A stretch of 47,818 bases of DNA from Deltaproteobacteria bacterium (GTDB taxonomy: Bacteria; SAR324; NAC60-12), in contig NYUB01000030.1 of the NCBI GenBank assembly GCA_002683785.1, positions 59,066 to 106,883 on the forward strand. The letters are read 5' to 3'. How positions within the stretch are numbered: the first letter of the stretch is position 1; the number at the start of each line of letters is the position of its first letter. Of this stretch, positions 9,326 through 17,957 are shown one piece after another. Below the pieces are notes generated by a model. The model made no database searches. It worked only from the letters and a program-made list of their open reading frames with translations, and was not told the origin of the DNA. A program made the position numbers and the translations under genes.

Positions 9326-10090
9326 ATGAATTCATCTTTTATCCTGAAATTCTCATTACTGATTTCTTTGCTGGCATTGGCCTCGACTCATCATGCACTG
9401 GCTGCTAAGAAACAGCGTAACTGGAGGATCGGATTAGGAAGGATGATCAATACGGTCTATTATGGGTATGATACAAAAAAAGGTGATTCTGATTTAACAA
9501 AAGTCTCAACAAACAGTTCTGGACAATTATACAGTACCTCTCTGGTCATGGAATACCTCTTTGGAGGCCGTAAAAGCCCAGCTCTTTTTGGAGTTGAATT
9601 TGATTTGGGCACCAGTACTGGACAAAGAAATTATACTCTTGAAAATAAAAATAAGAAAATTGGTGATATTTTACAAAAACTTAATACCAATTTCCTCTAC
9701 GGGGGTAATATCTTTTTTTCTGATGGAGGGGAAGAAGGCTTTAACTGGTCTTTGGGATTAATGACCGGAACAATCACAGTAAAGCAGACTTTTCAAAATG
9801 GTAACGTTTATGATGGTTCCTCCGATCCAGATTCGGACATAACTTATAATACTACACAGGAATCAAGCCATACCGTTCCTGTTGAAATCATGAAGCTTGG
9901 GCTAGAGTGGATACTTGAAACGGCTGTGTTTCGTTTTGAATACTTCAGTACAAAACAGACATTATTTGGATCAGAGGATGCACATATGATCACTTCTGAA
10001 GACTTAGGTTATTTGGGAACCAACAGGCCTCAAACTGAAACAATTAAGTTGCAAGGTGGTCTAGCACTTGTGGTTCAAGGAAGATTCTAA
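9326..10090 (+). CDS. Exported outer-membrane-like protein of unknown function
   Basis: I do not recognise a family. The 254-aa product begins with a signal peptide (positive charge, then FSLLISLLALAST, likely cleaved after HHALA near residue 27). The mature part has many alternating short hydrophobic/polar strands and ends in VVQGRF; a terminal Phe is the usual signature of an outer-membrane beta-barrel. There is a good ribosome-binding site, TAGGAGCGTA, before the ATG. It follows the carboxyltransferase gene by 95 nt but appears unrelated, and it converges with the dehydratase gene. Confidence 0.7.
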   Translation: MNSSFILKFSLLISLLALASTHHALAAKKQRNWRIGLGRMINTVYYGYDTKKGDSDLTKVSTNSSGQLYSTSLVMEYLFGGRKSPALFGVEFDLGTSTGQRNYTLENKNKKIGDILQKLNTNFLYGGNIFFSDGGEEGFNWSLGLMTGTITVKQTFQNGNVYDGSSDPDSDITYNTTQESSHTVPVEIMKLGLEWILETAVFRFEYFSTKQTLFGSEDAHMITSEDLGYLGTNRPQTETIKLQGGLALVVQGRF

Positions 10091-10127
10091 TGATGTAAAA
10101 ATATGTTGTTTTCCTGGATTAAGAACG

Positions 10128-11069
10128 TTATCTAATTCCAGGATCGTAATTCCCTCCACTTGCAATTACCCCGATTCGCTTTCCCTCAAAAATATCTGAA
10201 TGGTTTAGTACAACTGCAAGCGGTACCGCTCCAGAGGGCTCTACGACCATTTTCATCCTTTGCCAGATCAAGCGGGTTGCAGAGATGATCGGTTCCTCAG
10301 AGACGGTTAAGATGGTTTCCACGTACTTTTGAATCAAAGGAAAAGTCAAACTTCCCAGGGAGGTTCTTAAACCGTCGGCAATTGTGTCAGTCCGTGTAGC
10401 AGGAATGAGTCTGCCTGCATCAAGTGAGCGTTTTGCATCATCGGCATTCAGCGGTTCAGCACCTACCAGCCGAATTTGAGGCCATTCTGTTTGAAGGGCC
10501 AATGCGGTTCCGCTCAACAACCCTCCTCCTCCAACTGGAGTCACTACAAAATCCAAGTCTGGAATTTCATTACAGAGTTCGAGAGCCGCAGTTCCTTGTC
10601 CTGAAATAATCCGAGAATCGTTATAGGGAGGGATTTCTTCAGCCTCCAGTTTTTTGAGGATTTTCTTTAAGGTCGATTCACGTGCATCCAGAGTGGGTTC
10701 GCAGTGCGTGATGATTCCATCATAAGCCTGAACTGCTTCTTGTTTTACTTTTGGAGCATTATTGGGCATCACAATCTGGGCTTCAACCCCTCGATCGGCT
10801 GCAGCTTTGGCGAGGGCTGCACCATGATTTCCCGAAGAATGGGTGGCAACAGCTCTTGGAAGTCCTTGTTCGGCAAGTATCTGTAGAGCATTGCTTGCAC
10901 CACGGAATTTAAAAGAACCTGTTTTTTGCAGGTTTTCACACTTGAAGAAAAGTTCTGCTCCACTGAGATCGTTGAGGCTTTTGCAGGTAAAGATTGAAGT
11001 TTGTTCGATACATCCACGGATTCTGTGCGCAGCTTTCAAAACATCTTCCGGGACGGGTAGTTCTGTCAT
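10128..11069 (-). CDS. PLP-dependent threonine/serine dehydratase (or serine racemase)
   Basis: The start is taken at the internal Met (MTELPVPEDV), because the longer tracked ORF overlaps the upstream lipoprotein gene and its first 64 residues look non-coding. The resulting 313-aa fold-type II PLP enzyme has the Schiff-base Lys in GSFKFRGASNAL, the phosphate-contacting SSGNHGAALAKAA, the glycine loop VGGGGLLSG and the final ASGGNYDPG. There is no C-terminal ACT regulatory domain, so it resembles catabolic threonine dehydratase or serine racemase rather than biosynthetic IlvA. It would deaminate serine/threonine to pyruvate/2-oxobutyrate. The lipoprotein gene ends 10 nt upstream, indicating co-transcription. 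Confidence 0.85.
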   Translation of the reverse strand: MTELPVPEDVLKAAHRIRGCIEQTSIFTCKSLNDLSGAELFFKCENLQKTGSFKFRGASNALQILAEQGLPRAVATHSSGNHGAALAKAAADRGVEAQIVMPNNAPKVKQEAVQAYDGIITHCEPTLDARESTLKKILKKLEAEEIPPYNDSRIISGQGTAALELCNEIPDLDFVVTPVGGGGLLSGTALALQTEWPQIRLVGAEPLNADDAKRSLDAGRLIPATRTDTIADGLRTSLGSLTFPLIQKYVETILTVSEEPIISATRLIWQRMKMVVEPSGAVPLAVVLNHSDIFEGKRIGVIASGGNYDPGIR

Positions 11070-11079
11070 CAAACCCAAC

Positions 11080-11373
11080 TCACTGTTTGATTTCTTCGAT
11101 GATGGTGCGCATGACCGGAATCTGGACATATCCAGTTTCGTTGCTCCAAAAATAGTAATAGCCAATGGCATTTCCGCCGGAATCCTTTTCGCTGGTAACC
11201 TTGCCATCTCTAACCGTCCAGGATTTAACGATCTTACCGTTGTCGGCAACATACGAAACACGAAGGTCCTTGCCCAGCAGATTATCTGCCTGTTTAAACA
11301 TCTGGTTCCGGGACTCTTCAGTACATGCAGAAAAAAGGAAGGCCAGGAAAAAAATCGTGATCAAATTCTTCAT
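11080..11373 (-). CDS. Small predicted lipoprotein of unknown function
   Basis: This 97-aa product has a clear lipoprotein signal, MKNLITIFFLAFLFSAC, in which LFSAC is the lipobox, so Cys17 would be acylated and the protein membrane-anchored. The mature part is polar with aromatic short strands (VSYVADNGKIVKSWTV, IGYYYFW), suggesting a small beta-rich domain. I do not recognise a family. It precedes the dehydratase gene by 10 nt. The plus-strand ORFs over the same region are shadows. Confidence 0.75.
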   Translation of the reverse strand: MKNLITIFFLAFLFSACTEESRNQMFKQADNLLGKDLRVSYVADNGKIVKSWTVRDGKVTSEKDSGGNAIGYYYFWSNETGYVQIPVMRTIIEEIKQ

Positions 11374-11462
11374 AGGTGTATTTTGATGATTTATCGTTAT
11401 GTTAACTGATAAGGCAGGCTCTTTCTTCGCCGGATTAGATTCTGCAAATACCTGAATGCTTT

Positions 11463-11481
11463 ATGTTCAATCTTTGAACAT
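11463..11481. promoter_or_regulatory. Palindrome upstream of the NusG-like gene, operator candidate
   Basis: ATGTTCAATCTTTGAACAT is a 19-bp inverted repeat with perfect 8-bp arms and a 3-bp centre, lying in the divergent region 67 nt before the NusG-like start. It is AT-rich and has no following T-run on either strand, so a protein-binding site is more likely than a terminator. No regulator can be named. Confidence 0.45.
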
Positions 11482-11548
11482 TGAGCTTGCTTCGTTTTGA
11501 AAACCTTATTATTTTGACGGAAAATACACTGAAAACAAAGTATTTATT

Positions 11549-12085
11549 ATGCGATATTCCTCAGAATTAAATTGGTATGCGGTCCGCACAAGGTCACAAG
11601 GTGAGGAGTTGGCCAGGCACGGATTGAGCAAAAAAGGATTTGAACCACTGATGCCTACTTTTCAAGCGGTTAGTCTGAGAAAGGACAGACATAAAATTTT
11701 GACGAAGCCTATTTTCAAAGGTTACTTGTTCGTCCGTCTCCAACTCAACGCAACGAAGCATCTTGAAGTGCTCAAGACTCTGGGAGTGGTTGAAATCTTA
11801 AAAAACAGTCAAGGACCACGAACGATCCCTCAAAACGAGATTGAAAACATCAGACTTCTTGAAAATCACGTTGGAGCTTGTTTTGATGCTCCAGAATTTA
11901 TGGTAGGTGAGAAGGTTGTGGTCCGGGAAGGTCCGCTCAAAGGACTGAGGGGAGTGGTGGACAAGATCGAAAATCGTCTTCTTCGAGTAGGAATAGAAGC
12001 CGTTCCTGGTGCGATCATGATTGAGATAGACCCACAGCAAGTGATTTCTGAAGAGTCAGGAATTTATCACACGGTAGCATCCTGA
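11549..12085 (+). CDS. NusG paralogue (RfaH/UpxY-like specialised elongation factor)
   Basis: This 178-aa protein has an N-terminal NGN domain (NWYAVRTRSQGEELARHGL, then FKGYLFVRL) and a C-terminal KOW domain (EKVVVREGPLKGLRGVVDKI). The N-terminal domain lacks features I would expect of housekeeping NusG, and the neighbours are not secE/rplK, so it is likely a specialised NusG paralogue such as RfaH, UpxY or LoaP. These bind RNA polymerase and suppress pausing or termination in long operons, often for surface polysaccharides. No such operon is present here, so its target lies elsewhere. It is divergent from the lipoprotein gene and converges on the channel gene through a shared hairpin. Confidence 0.85.
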   Translation: MRYSSELNWYAVRTRSQGEELARHGLSKKGFEPLMPTFQAVSLRKDRHKILTKPIFKGYLFVRLQLNATKHLEVLKTLGVVEILKNSQGPRTIPQNEIENIRLLENHVGACFDAPEFMVGEKVVVREGPLKGLRGVVDKIENRLLRVGIEAVPGAIMIEIDPQQVISEESGIYHTVAS

Positions 12086-12107
12086 TGAAAGCTAATCAGC
12101 TTTCATC
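12084..12107. terminator. Bidirectional hairpin between convergent genes
   Basis: GATGAAAGCT-AATC-AGCTTTCATC forms a perfect 10-bp stem with a 4-nt loop. It overlaps the stop codons of both the NusG-like gene and the channel gene, which leave only 10 nt between them. The following T-tract is poor on both sides, so termination strength is uncertain, but the position suits a shared terminator. Confidence 0.6.
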
Positions 12108-14060
12108 TTCCGCCAGAGTAATCAAAGCATCTCCAGGTTGAAACTTGTAGGAAGTCTTTTTGTTGGGGATCAAATTAATCCCGAAAGACTTTGACGAGTC
12201 AAATTCTTCAGCACGGATTTTTATACCGAAACAGATTTCAGAACGCTTTTGTGCGGCAAGTACACAGTCTGCAAAACTGATATCTTCCTTTTCGAACTCT
12301 TCGAAGTAGAGGCTGATTGGTTTGACATAAACCTCACTGCCTTCTTCAGAAAATAGGTCATCATAAACCCTCATCACATCAGGATCTTCAGCAACCTGTG
12401 CAAAAATCTTAGAGACGAACTGATTCGAAATCAGAAAATCTTTGACTCCAGCTTTCAGCACCAGTTCAGTGTTTTCGGATTCAACGATTTCTGTGATCAA
12501 TTTGGTCTGAATCTCATTTCCAGTTGCACGTGTATGTTCCTGAAAGATATTACGAATCTGAAGCAGACGCATGATTGTTTTTGAATCGATTTCTTCAGCT
12601 TCCTCTCCCCTACCTGCAAGAATTGAAACGGTTGTATATTCCTGAAGTTTCAGCCTTTTTAATTGTTCTTTGGAGTGATAATCGATTTGTTTGCATTTCA
12701 TTTCGATATCAGAAAATTGCTTTCTGATATCTTCAAATTCTTTTTTTATTTCAGGATTCAAATTTTCTACGACGAGGTTTACTGCAGAACCTTTGATCAT
12801 GTAACTCGCATATTCCTTTAATACTATGGGAGCTTTATTGTTCCAACCTACGATCATGTGTTTTTCTACTGGGATTTCTGCACGATCAGTGGAGTATGTA
12901 TGAGTTTTTGGTTCGATGACTTGATTATCTGAATAATTAATTGTTGAGTCATCCTCAGCGAGGACTATGATATCGTCATCATCATTTAAGACATAATCCA
13001 GAGGAGGATTCATCGTGATTGTACCCTCAGAATTTCTAACTCCCAAAGGCACTGTTTCCATAAAACGATATTGAAGTTCTCCAAAATTTTGTGTCCCCCA
13101 TCCTTGATCTGGACGGAAGAAATAAAATTCATTACCCTCAAATCCTACTAAATCCATGTAGACCATAGAGAGCCCTTCACATCTGGACGTTTGTACCAGC
13201 ATCCTAGCCAAAAGATCAGCTTCATTTAATGTGGTAATTTTACCTTCAACAATGGTTTCAGCGAGATTCCTGTATCGATCAATGTGAACTTCAGCAACGA
13301 CAGGTGGGACAGAATCTTCACCCTTTGCAGCAACAACAGCCATAATAGTTTTTAGAACTTTGGCATCTGCTGCCTCCTTCACATCATTATTATCGGAAGC
13401 TTTTGCTGTATTTAATACGACAACTGAGTGTGCGACATCGATCCCAGCGTTCTGAAGATTGATTAAGCTTGTTGTTGACCCGCTTCGAGTGATTACTCGT
13501 GTTGACTGTAGGTCAACAATTCGATCACGGAGATAATCATCCATCTCTTCTTTGTCCATATCAGCAAGAATAGCAATAACACCCTCATCGGATTCGTTGG
13601 CTAGTACAATTTCTCGGATGATGTCAATCACGCGCTCGCTGAAACCCACAATAAGAATATGATCTTCCTCAATCACCTTGCTTTTCCCTTTTCGAAGCAT
13701 TGCAAGGCGCTTATCAAATTCTTGGGTGATGAAAGCCACCATGCTCGAGAAAAGAACAATTCCTAATGATATGGTAGCTATTCCTACAAGTTTTCCGGCA
13801 AGGTTTGAATCTGTATCTAACTCTGCAAGAGCCCCTGAATCAGTAATCTGGGAGAAAGCATGCCAAATCAGCTGTAATGGATCTTCGATATTGGGATCAT
13901 GAAAGAAAAAGAATATGATCACTCGTACTGCTCCCATTACGATAAATGCGACCATAAACATGAGGAGCAGAGCAAGAAAAACATATAACCCTCCTTTTGA
14001 CATCAAATTGTCTAGGGTATATTTGAATTTTTCCTGGAAGGTGTATTTTTGTGAATCCAT
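12096..14060 (-). CDS. CASTOR/POLLUX-related ion channel with RCK domains
   Basis: This 654-aa protein has two membrane segments (about residues 22-52, GGLYVFLALLLMFMVAFIVMG, and 92-112, ATISLGIVLFSSMVAFI) flanking a re-entrant pore-like loop with FSQITDSGA. The segments are followed by a long cytosolic region starting DHILIVGFSERVIDIIREI, a TrkA-N-like Rossmann (RCK) domain, and a second such half after HMIVGWNNKAPIVLKEY. This is the layout of the CASTOR/POLLUX (DMI1) channels of plants and their bacterial relatives, which gate cation flux. The C-terminal part (LIPNKKTSYKFQPGDALITLAED) resembles a TrkA-C ligand-sensing domain. Ion selectivity and ligand cannot be read from the sequence. Confidence 0.85.
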   Translation of the reverse strand: MDSQKYTFQEKFKYTLDNLMSKGGLYVFLALLLMFMVAFIVMGAVRVIIFFFFHDPNIEDPLQLIWHAFSQITDSGALAELDTDSNLAGKLVGIATISLGIVLFSSMVAFITQEFDKRLAMLRKGKSKVIEEDHILIVGFSERVIDIIREIVLANESDEGVIAILADMDKEEMDDYLRDRIVDLQSTRVITRSGSTTSLINLQNAGIDVAHSVVVLNTAKASDNNDVKEAADAKVLKTIMAVVAAKGEDSVPPVVAEVHIDRYRNLAETIVEGKITTLNEADLLARMLVQTSRCEGLSMVYMDLVGFEGNEFYFFRPDQGWGTQNFGELQYRFMETVPLGVRNSEGTITMNPPLDYVLNDDDDIIVLAEDDSTINYSDNQVIEPKTHTYSTDRAEIPVEKHMIVGWNNKAPIVLKEYASYMIKGSAVNLVVENLNPEIKKEFEDIRKQFSDIEMKCKQIDYHSKEQLKRLKLQEYTTVSILAGRGEEAEEIDSKTIMRLLQIRNIFQEHTRATGNEIQTKLITEIVESENTELVLKAGVKDFLISNQFVSKIFAQVAEDPDVMRVYDDLFSEEGSEVYVKPISLYFEEFEKEDISFADCVLAAQKRSEICFGIKIRAEEFDSSKSFGINLIPNKKTSYKFQPGDALITLAEDES

Positions 14061-14357
14061 TTTTGCTCTATGCCTTTTTGTGGCTCGAATAACCTGACAT
14101 TAGTTTTATTAAAATCACTCTTAGGTTTAAATTAATGATTTGATTTACAAACGAATATATCAAGTAACCCTCATCATAGGGAACCTTTTAGGTATGGTCA
14201 ATCGATCTCTATCAAAGGCAGATGTTATTGAAAAAATCTAGTCATGACACAGAAGGAAAGAAGAACTAGCCGAGGTGATGATTTGTACCTAATATAATGG
14301 GATCAACATATGAAATCATAGTAAACCACTAACCTTATCTTTCAACAATAATTTTCT

Positions 14358-14588
14358 ATGTCTTGGTATGACCCATTAAAACTCAATAGCCGAAAATGGA
14401 GTGAACGGAGTGCAACTGGAAAGAAGATCTATGTCATCTATTACCTGATTCTGATCTCTTTCCTGGGAGTCATGCTATGGGTAGGTGAGTTTAGCGAGGA
14501 AGCGAAAACTCGTAATCAGCAGGAACTTCTTGAATGGCAGGAATCAAGAAAAAATGAAGAGGCAAGATCAACGGAAACTTTAAACTAG
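14358..14588 (+). CDS. Small single-span membrane protein
   Basis: This 76-aa product has a charged N-terminal 22 residues, one predicted membrane helix (IYVIYYLILISFLGVMLWVG) and a polar, charged C-terminal tail likely to be helical or coiled (EEAKTRNQQELLEW). No family is recognised. The 297-nt region upstream contains TATAAT (14293-14298) but no matching -35 or strong ribosome-binding site. It is divergent from the ion channel gene. Confidence 0.55.
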   Translation: MSWYDPLKLNSRKWSERSATGKKIYVIYYLILISFLGVMLWVGEFSEEAKTRNQQELLEWQESRKNEEARSTETLN

Positions 14589-14720
14589 ATTGAATTTTAT
14601 GAGGTTAAGCAGGATTGAATGGGCCTCCAAGGTGTCACAGATAGTGGGATTTCGGGAATTTGAGAAATTCTTTGGAGAGGATAGCATCTTCGCTGAAGAT
14701 GATTGGTTTAAAGAAAGGGT

Positions 14721-14738
14721 CCTGCCCCTAGGGGCAGG
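14721..14738 (-). terminator. GC-rich palindromic hairpin, probable terminator of the 55-aa ORF
   Basis: CCTGCCCCTAGGGGCAGG is a perfect 18-bp palindrome that can fold to a 7-bp GC stem with a CTAG loop. On the minus strand it begins 21 nt after the stop of the 55-aa ORF and is followed by ACCCTTTCTTT, a modest T-rich tract. Confidence 0.5.
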
Positions 14739-14759
14739 TAATAGCATGGGGATTTCACT

Positions 14760-14927
14760 TCATTCCGTCGGATTCGTTCTTTGATGTCGTGACTTGACGA
14801 AAATCAAAGATCGCAAAGGACTTGTTTTGGGTAAAGTTGCATCAACAGGTTCCACACTTTTCTTCACCAACGCTTCTTCCAAAAAATAATCGAACGAATT
14901 CGAATCGCTGGTTATGTTACAAATCAT
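14760..14927 (-). CDS. 55-aa small protein of unknown function (not in ORF track)
   Basis: Reading the minus strand from the ATG at 14927 gives a 55-aa product beginning MICNITSDSNSFDYFLEEAL and ending HQRTNPTE. It is preceded by an unusually strong ribosome-binding site, CAAGGAGTGATT, before ATG. The protein is polar, with an acidic N-terminal half and a basic C-terminal half, and has no membrane segment or signal peptide. It was missed because the track stops at about 60 aa. A folded leader with further AAGGAG copies lies upstream and a GC hairpin downstream, so it looks like an independent transcription unit, divergent from sucA. No family is recognised. Confidence 0.6.
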   Translation of the reverse strand: MICNITSDSNSFDYFLEEALVKKSVEPVDATLPKTSPLRSLIFVKSRHQRTNPTE

Positions 14928-15010
14928 AATCACTCCTTGAAAATTTAGGTTTGGCCCCTCCTTGGGCCTAAATTCCTCCTTGATCAGATAAGGACCCCGT
15001 CCCTGGGGTA
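14928..15010 (-). promoter_or_regulatory. Structured leader with repeated Shine-Dalgarno-like sequences
   Basis: On the minus strand the leader of the 55-aa ORF carries three AAGGAG copies. The middle copy is enclosed in a hairpin (14943-14975) whose outer stem is AATTTAGG/CCTAAATT and inner stem GGCCC/GGGCC, with AAGGAGG near the loop. A second small hairpin, ACCCC/GGGGT around six bases (14995-15010), lies 5' of it. Such an arrangement could tune translation initiation; the class of RNA is not recognised. Confidence 0.45.
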
Positions 15011-15189
15011 TGGCCTTCCCTGGACTTGATTCCTTATCGGAATATTTTTAAAAGTCTTAACAAGAAAATTTCATTCGCGAATCTTAGTAGAGGAGTTTTT
15101 TGTTCCATTTCGGGTATACGCTTGATATAAGATCAACTCTTCAATAAACCTTCCGGCAAAAACTAAAACGCGATCAATCCGATTGAGCT

Positions 15190-17937
15190 ATGAGTTCATT
15201 TCTGAGTAATGGGGATCCAGCAGCGATAGAAGGGTTATACCTCAAATTTTGTCAAAATCCAGATTCAGTCGATCCTGAATGGCGATGTTTTTTCCAGGGA
15301 TTTGAATTTTCCAAGGCGGAATTTCATGAGAACGGGGAGAACCGTTCAAGTATGCCGCCTGTGGATCAAAAAGTTGCAATTTCAAAGAAAGAAATTGCCG
15401 TGAGCAATCTGATCGATGCTTACCGTCAACGGGGGCATCTTTTTGCCAGGACAAATCCAGTGCGTCCTCGGCGTATACACGAAATGCCGATCATCCTTGA
15501 AGACTTCAGTCTTGGAGAAGGGGATATGGAAACGATATTCCAGAGTGGAGAAAGGATTGGAATTGGTCCGGCATCCTTAAAAAATATCCTCACTTTCTTA
15601 GAAAAAACTTACTGCAGTTCTGTTGGAGTAGAATATAAATTTGTAAGAAATCCGGAAGTATTACGTTGGTTAGAAGAAAAGATGGAATCGTGTTCCAATG
15701 CTCCAGAATATTCGATTGAAGAACAGGTTGATCATTTAAAGAAAATAAATGAAGCAGTGACCTTTGAGTCTTTTTTGCACACCAAGTTTGTGGGGCAGAA
15801 GCGATTTTCCCTGGAGGGATCTGAGGCAATAATTCCAGCGCTGGACACCCTTGTTGAAAAAGGGGCGCTTTTAGGTGTTGAGGAATTCATCATCGGCATG
15901 GCTCACCGGGGTCGCCTGAATGTACTGGCCAACATCCTGGGCAAGCCTTATGAAGACATTTTCATGGAATTCGAAGGCAAGATGGTGGGTTCCGATGGAT
16001 TTGATGGAGATGTGAAATACCACATGGGTCATTCCAGTGACCGTCTCATTAGAAATGGCAATACCGTCCACCTAAGCCTGACACCAAACCCGTCCCACCT
16101 GGAAGCTGTCAATCCTGTGGTTGCGGGCATTTCCCGTGGGAAGATCGATCGACGTTATCATGGTGATGTAGACAAACTTGTTCCGATTCTGATTCATGGA
16201 GACGCTTCGATTGCCGGTCAAGGCATTGTCTATGAAACACTGCAGATGTCACAACTCCCAGGGTATCACATTGGAGGAACGGTTCATGTGGTACTCAATA
16301 ATCAGGTTGGTTTTACAGCGGATTATTTCGAGGGGAGATCCAGTACTTACTGTACTGATGTTGCGAAAACCACACTTTCTCCCGTGTTTCATGTCAATGC
16401 GGATGACTTAGATGCTGTTGCTTATGTAACAGAGCTTGCACTGGAATTCCGGCAGAAATTTCATCGCGATGTTTTTGTTGATATCGTCGGATATCGCCGA
16501 CATGGACACAATGAGTCTGATGAGCCTCGTTTCACCCAACCCTCTCTGTATAAACGTATTGCTGAACACCCCAATCCTCTCAAGGTTTATTCTCAACGAT
16601 TGATCCAGGATGGAAGGATTTCTGAAGCGGCGGTTCAGAAGTTAGTTGAGGATTTCAAGAAACAACTTTCCGAACGACTGGAAAGTACGAAAAAACAGGA
16701 AATTTCGGCTTCAACCTCTTTTCTTGAAGGAGCATGGGCTGGAATTCGGCAACCTGGAGTTATTGATTTTGAACAGTCTCCAGAAACTGGGGTGGATCGT
16801 GAAACTTTTCTTAGGTTGGCCCAGAGGGTGACTGACCTTCCGGAACAGATGAATTTTTTCCCTAAAATCCGAAAGCTCTATGCAGAACGCAGGGCCATGA
16901 TTCTGGAAAAAGAAATACTTGACTGGGGGGCCGGAGAAACAATGGCCTTTGCGACCATGCTGGAAGAATACCGCCCTGTCCGTATCAGTGGCCAGGATTC
17001 AGGAAGGGGGACCTTTGCTCATCGTCATGCAATTGTTACCACGGAGGAAGATTCGAAATATGTTCCACTCAATCACCTCTCAGACAAGCAAGCACCCTTT
17101 TCAGTCTATAATTCTCTACTTTCTGAATACGGAGTACTTGGATTTGAATTTGGATACGCCTATTCCACACCAAGAAGTCTGACGATCTGGGAAGCTCAAT
17201 TTGGAGACTTTGGAAACGGAGCCCAGATTATTTTTGATCAATTCATCAGTTCTGCAGAAACCAAATGGCACCGCATGAACGGTCTCGTTATGCTCTTGCC
17301 TCATGGTTACGAGGGGCAGGGACCGGAACACTCATCCGCCCGGATCGAACGTTATATGGAACTTTGTGCAGACAAAAACCTTATGATTGCCAACTGCACT
17401 CTACCGGCAAATATTTATCATGTCTTGCGGAGGCAAGTGAATCAGTCCTTCAGAAAACCTTTGATCATCTTTACCCCCAAAAGCCTGCTTCGACATCCTA
17501 AATGCACCAGTCCGCTTCAAGATTTTATAAGTGGATCAAGGTTCAGGGAAGTACTCGATGACACCAAGGTTGAACCTGAGAAAGTCCGTAAAGTGCTGTT
17601 CTGTTCAGGTAAGGTTTTTTATGACCTTGAGGCATTTCAGGATGAAAAAGCACAGGATCATGTGGCAATTGTCCGACTTGAACAGCTATACCCATTGCCG
17701 ATTAAACAGTTGGAAAATGTGATTGCTCGTTATCCAAATTGTCAAACCTGGTGTTGGGTCCAGGAGGAGCCAGAGAACATGGGAGCCTGGAGCTTCATGA
17801 ATCGAAAATTCCGTTTCACCCCAAAACCACTCCAGTTAGTATCACGAAAAGAGACCTCTTCGCCTGCAGGAGGTTTTGTGAAAAAACATACTCTCAATCA
17901 ACAAGCTTTGATTGAAAGGGCGTTCAGTATCGGATAA
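15190..17937 (+). CDS. sucA: 2-oxoglutarate dehydrogenase E1 component
   Basis: At 915 aa it has the normal E1o length. The N terminus ([26 protein letters not shown]) is the E2-binding region of this subfamily. The ThDP domain carries [35 protein letters not shown] and the metal/ThDP segment [15 protein letters not shown], and the C-terminal half has [11 protein letters not shown] and [20 protein letters not shown]. It decarboxylates 2-oxoglutarate and succinylates the lipoyl group of SucB in the TCA cycle. sucB follows after 20 nt, making a sucA-sucB-lpd operon. sucCD is not adjacent. Confidence 0.97.
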   Translation: MSSFLSNGDPAAIEGLYLKFCQNPDSVDPEWRCFFQGFEFSKAEFHENGENRSSMPPVDQKVAISKKEIAVSNLIDAYRQRGHLFARTNPVRPRRIHEMPIILEDFSLGEGDMETIFQSGERIGIGPASLKNILTFLEKTYCSSVGVEYKFVRNPEVLRWLEEKMESCSNAPEYSIEEQVDHLKKINEAVTFESFLHTKFVGQKRFSLEGSEAIIPALDTLVEKGALLGVEEFIIGMAHRGRLNVLANILGKPYEDIFMEFEGKMVGSDGFDGDVKYHMGHSSDRLIRNGNTVHLSLTPNPSHLEAVNPVVAGISRGKIDRRYHGDVDKLVPILIHGDASIAGQGIVYETLQMSQLPGYHIGGTVHVVLNNQVGFTADYFEGRSSTYCTDVAKTTLSPVFHVNADDLDAVAYVTELALEFRQKFHRDVFVDIVGYRRHGHNESDEPRFTQPSLYKRIAEHPNPLKVYSQRLIQDGRISEAAVQKLVEDFKKQLSERLESTKKQEISASTSFLEGAWAGIRQPGVIDFEQSPETGVDRETFLRLAQRVTDLPEQMNFFPKIRKLYAERRAMILEKEILDWGAGETMAFATMLEEYRPVRISGQDSGRGTFAHRHAIVTTEEDSKYVPLNHLSDKQAPFSVYNSLLSEYGVLGFEFGYAYSTPRSLTIWEAQFGDFGNGAQIIFDQFISSAETKWHRMNGLVMLLPHGYEGQGPEHSSARIERYMELCADKNLMIANCTLPANIYHVLRRQVNQSFRKPLIIFTPKSLLRHPKCTSPLQDFISGSRFREVLDDTKVEPEKVRKVLFCSGKVFYDLEAFQDEKAQDHVAIVRLEQLYPLPIKQLENVIARYPNCQTWCWVQEEPENMGAWSFMNRKFRFTPKPLQLVSRKETSSPAGGFVKKHTLNQQALIERAFSIG

Positions 17938-17957
17938 CAAATCAAAAGTATAAGAAC

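Noticed and set aside
11070-11261. N-terminal 64-residue extension of the dehydratase ORF
   Set aside because: It lies antiparallel in frame only by chance over the lipoprotein gene on the same strand; the dehydratase family starts near the chosen Met.
14590-14784. Plus-strand 64-aa ORF following the small membrane protein gene
   Set aside because: It runs through the GC palindrome and into the 3' end of the minus-strand 55-aa ORF, has no ribosome-binding site and resembles no family; the minus-strand unit explains the region better.
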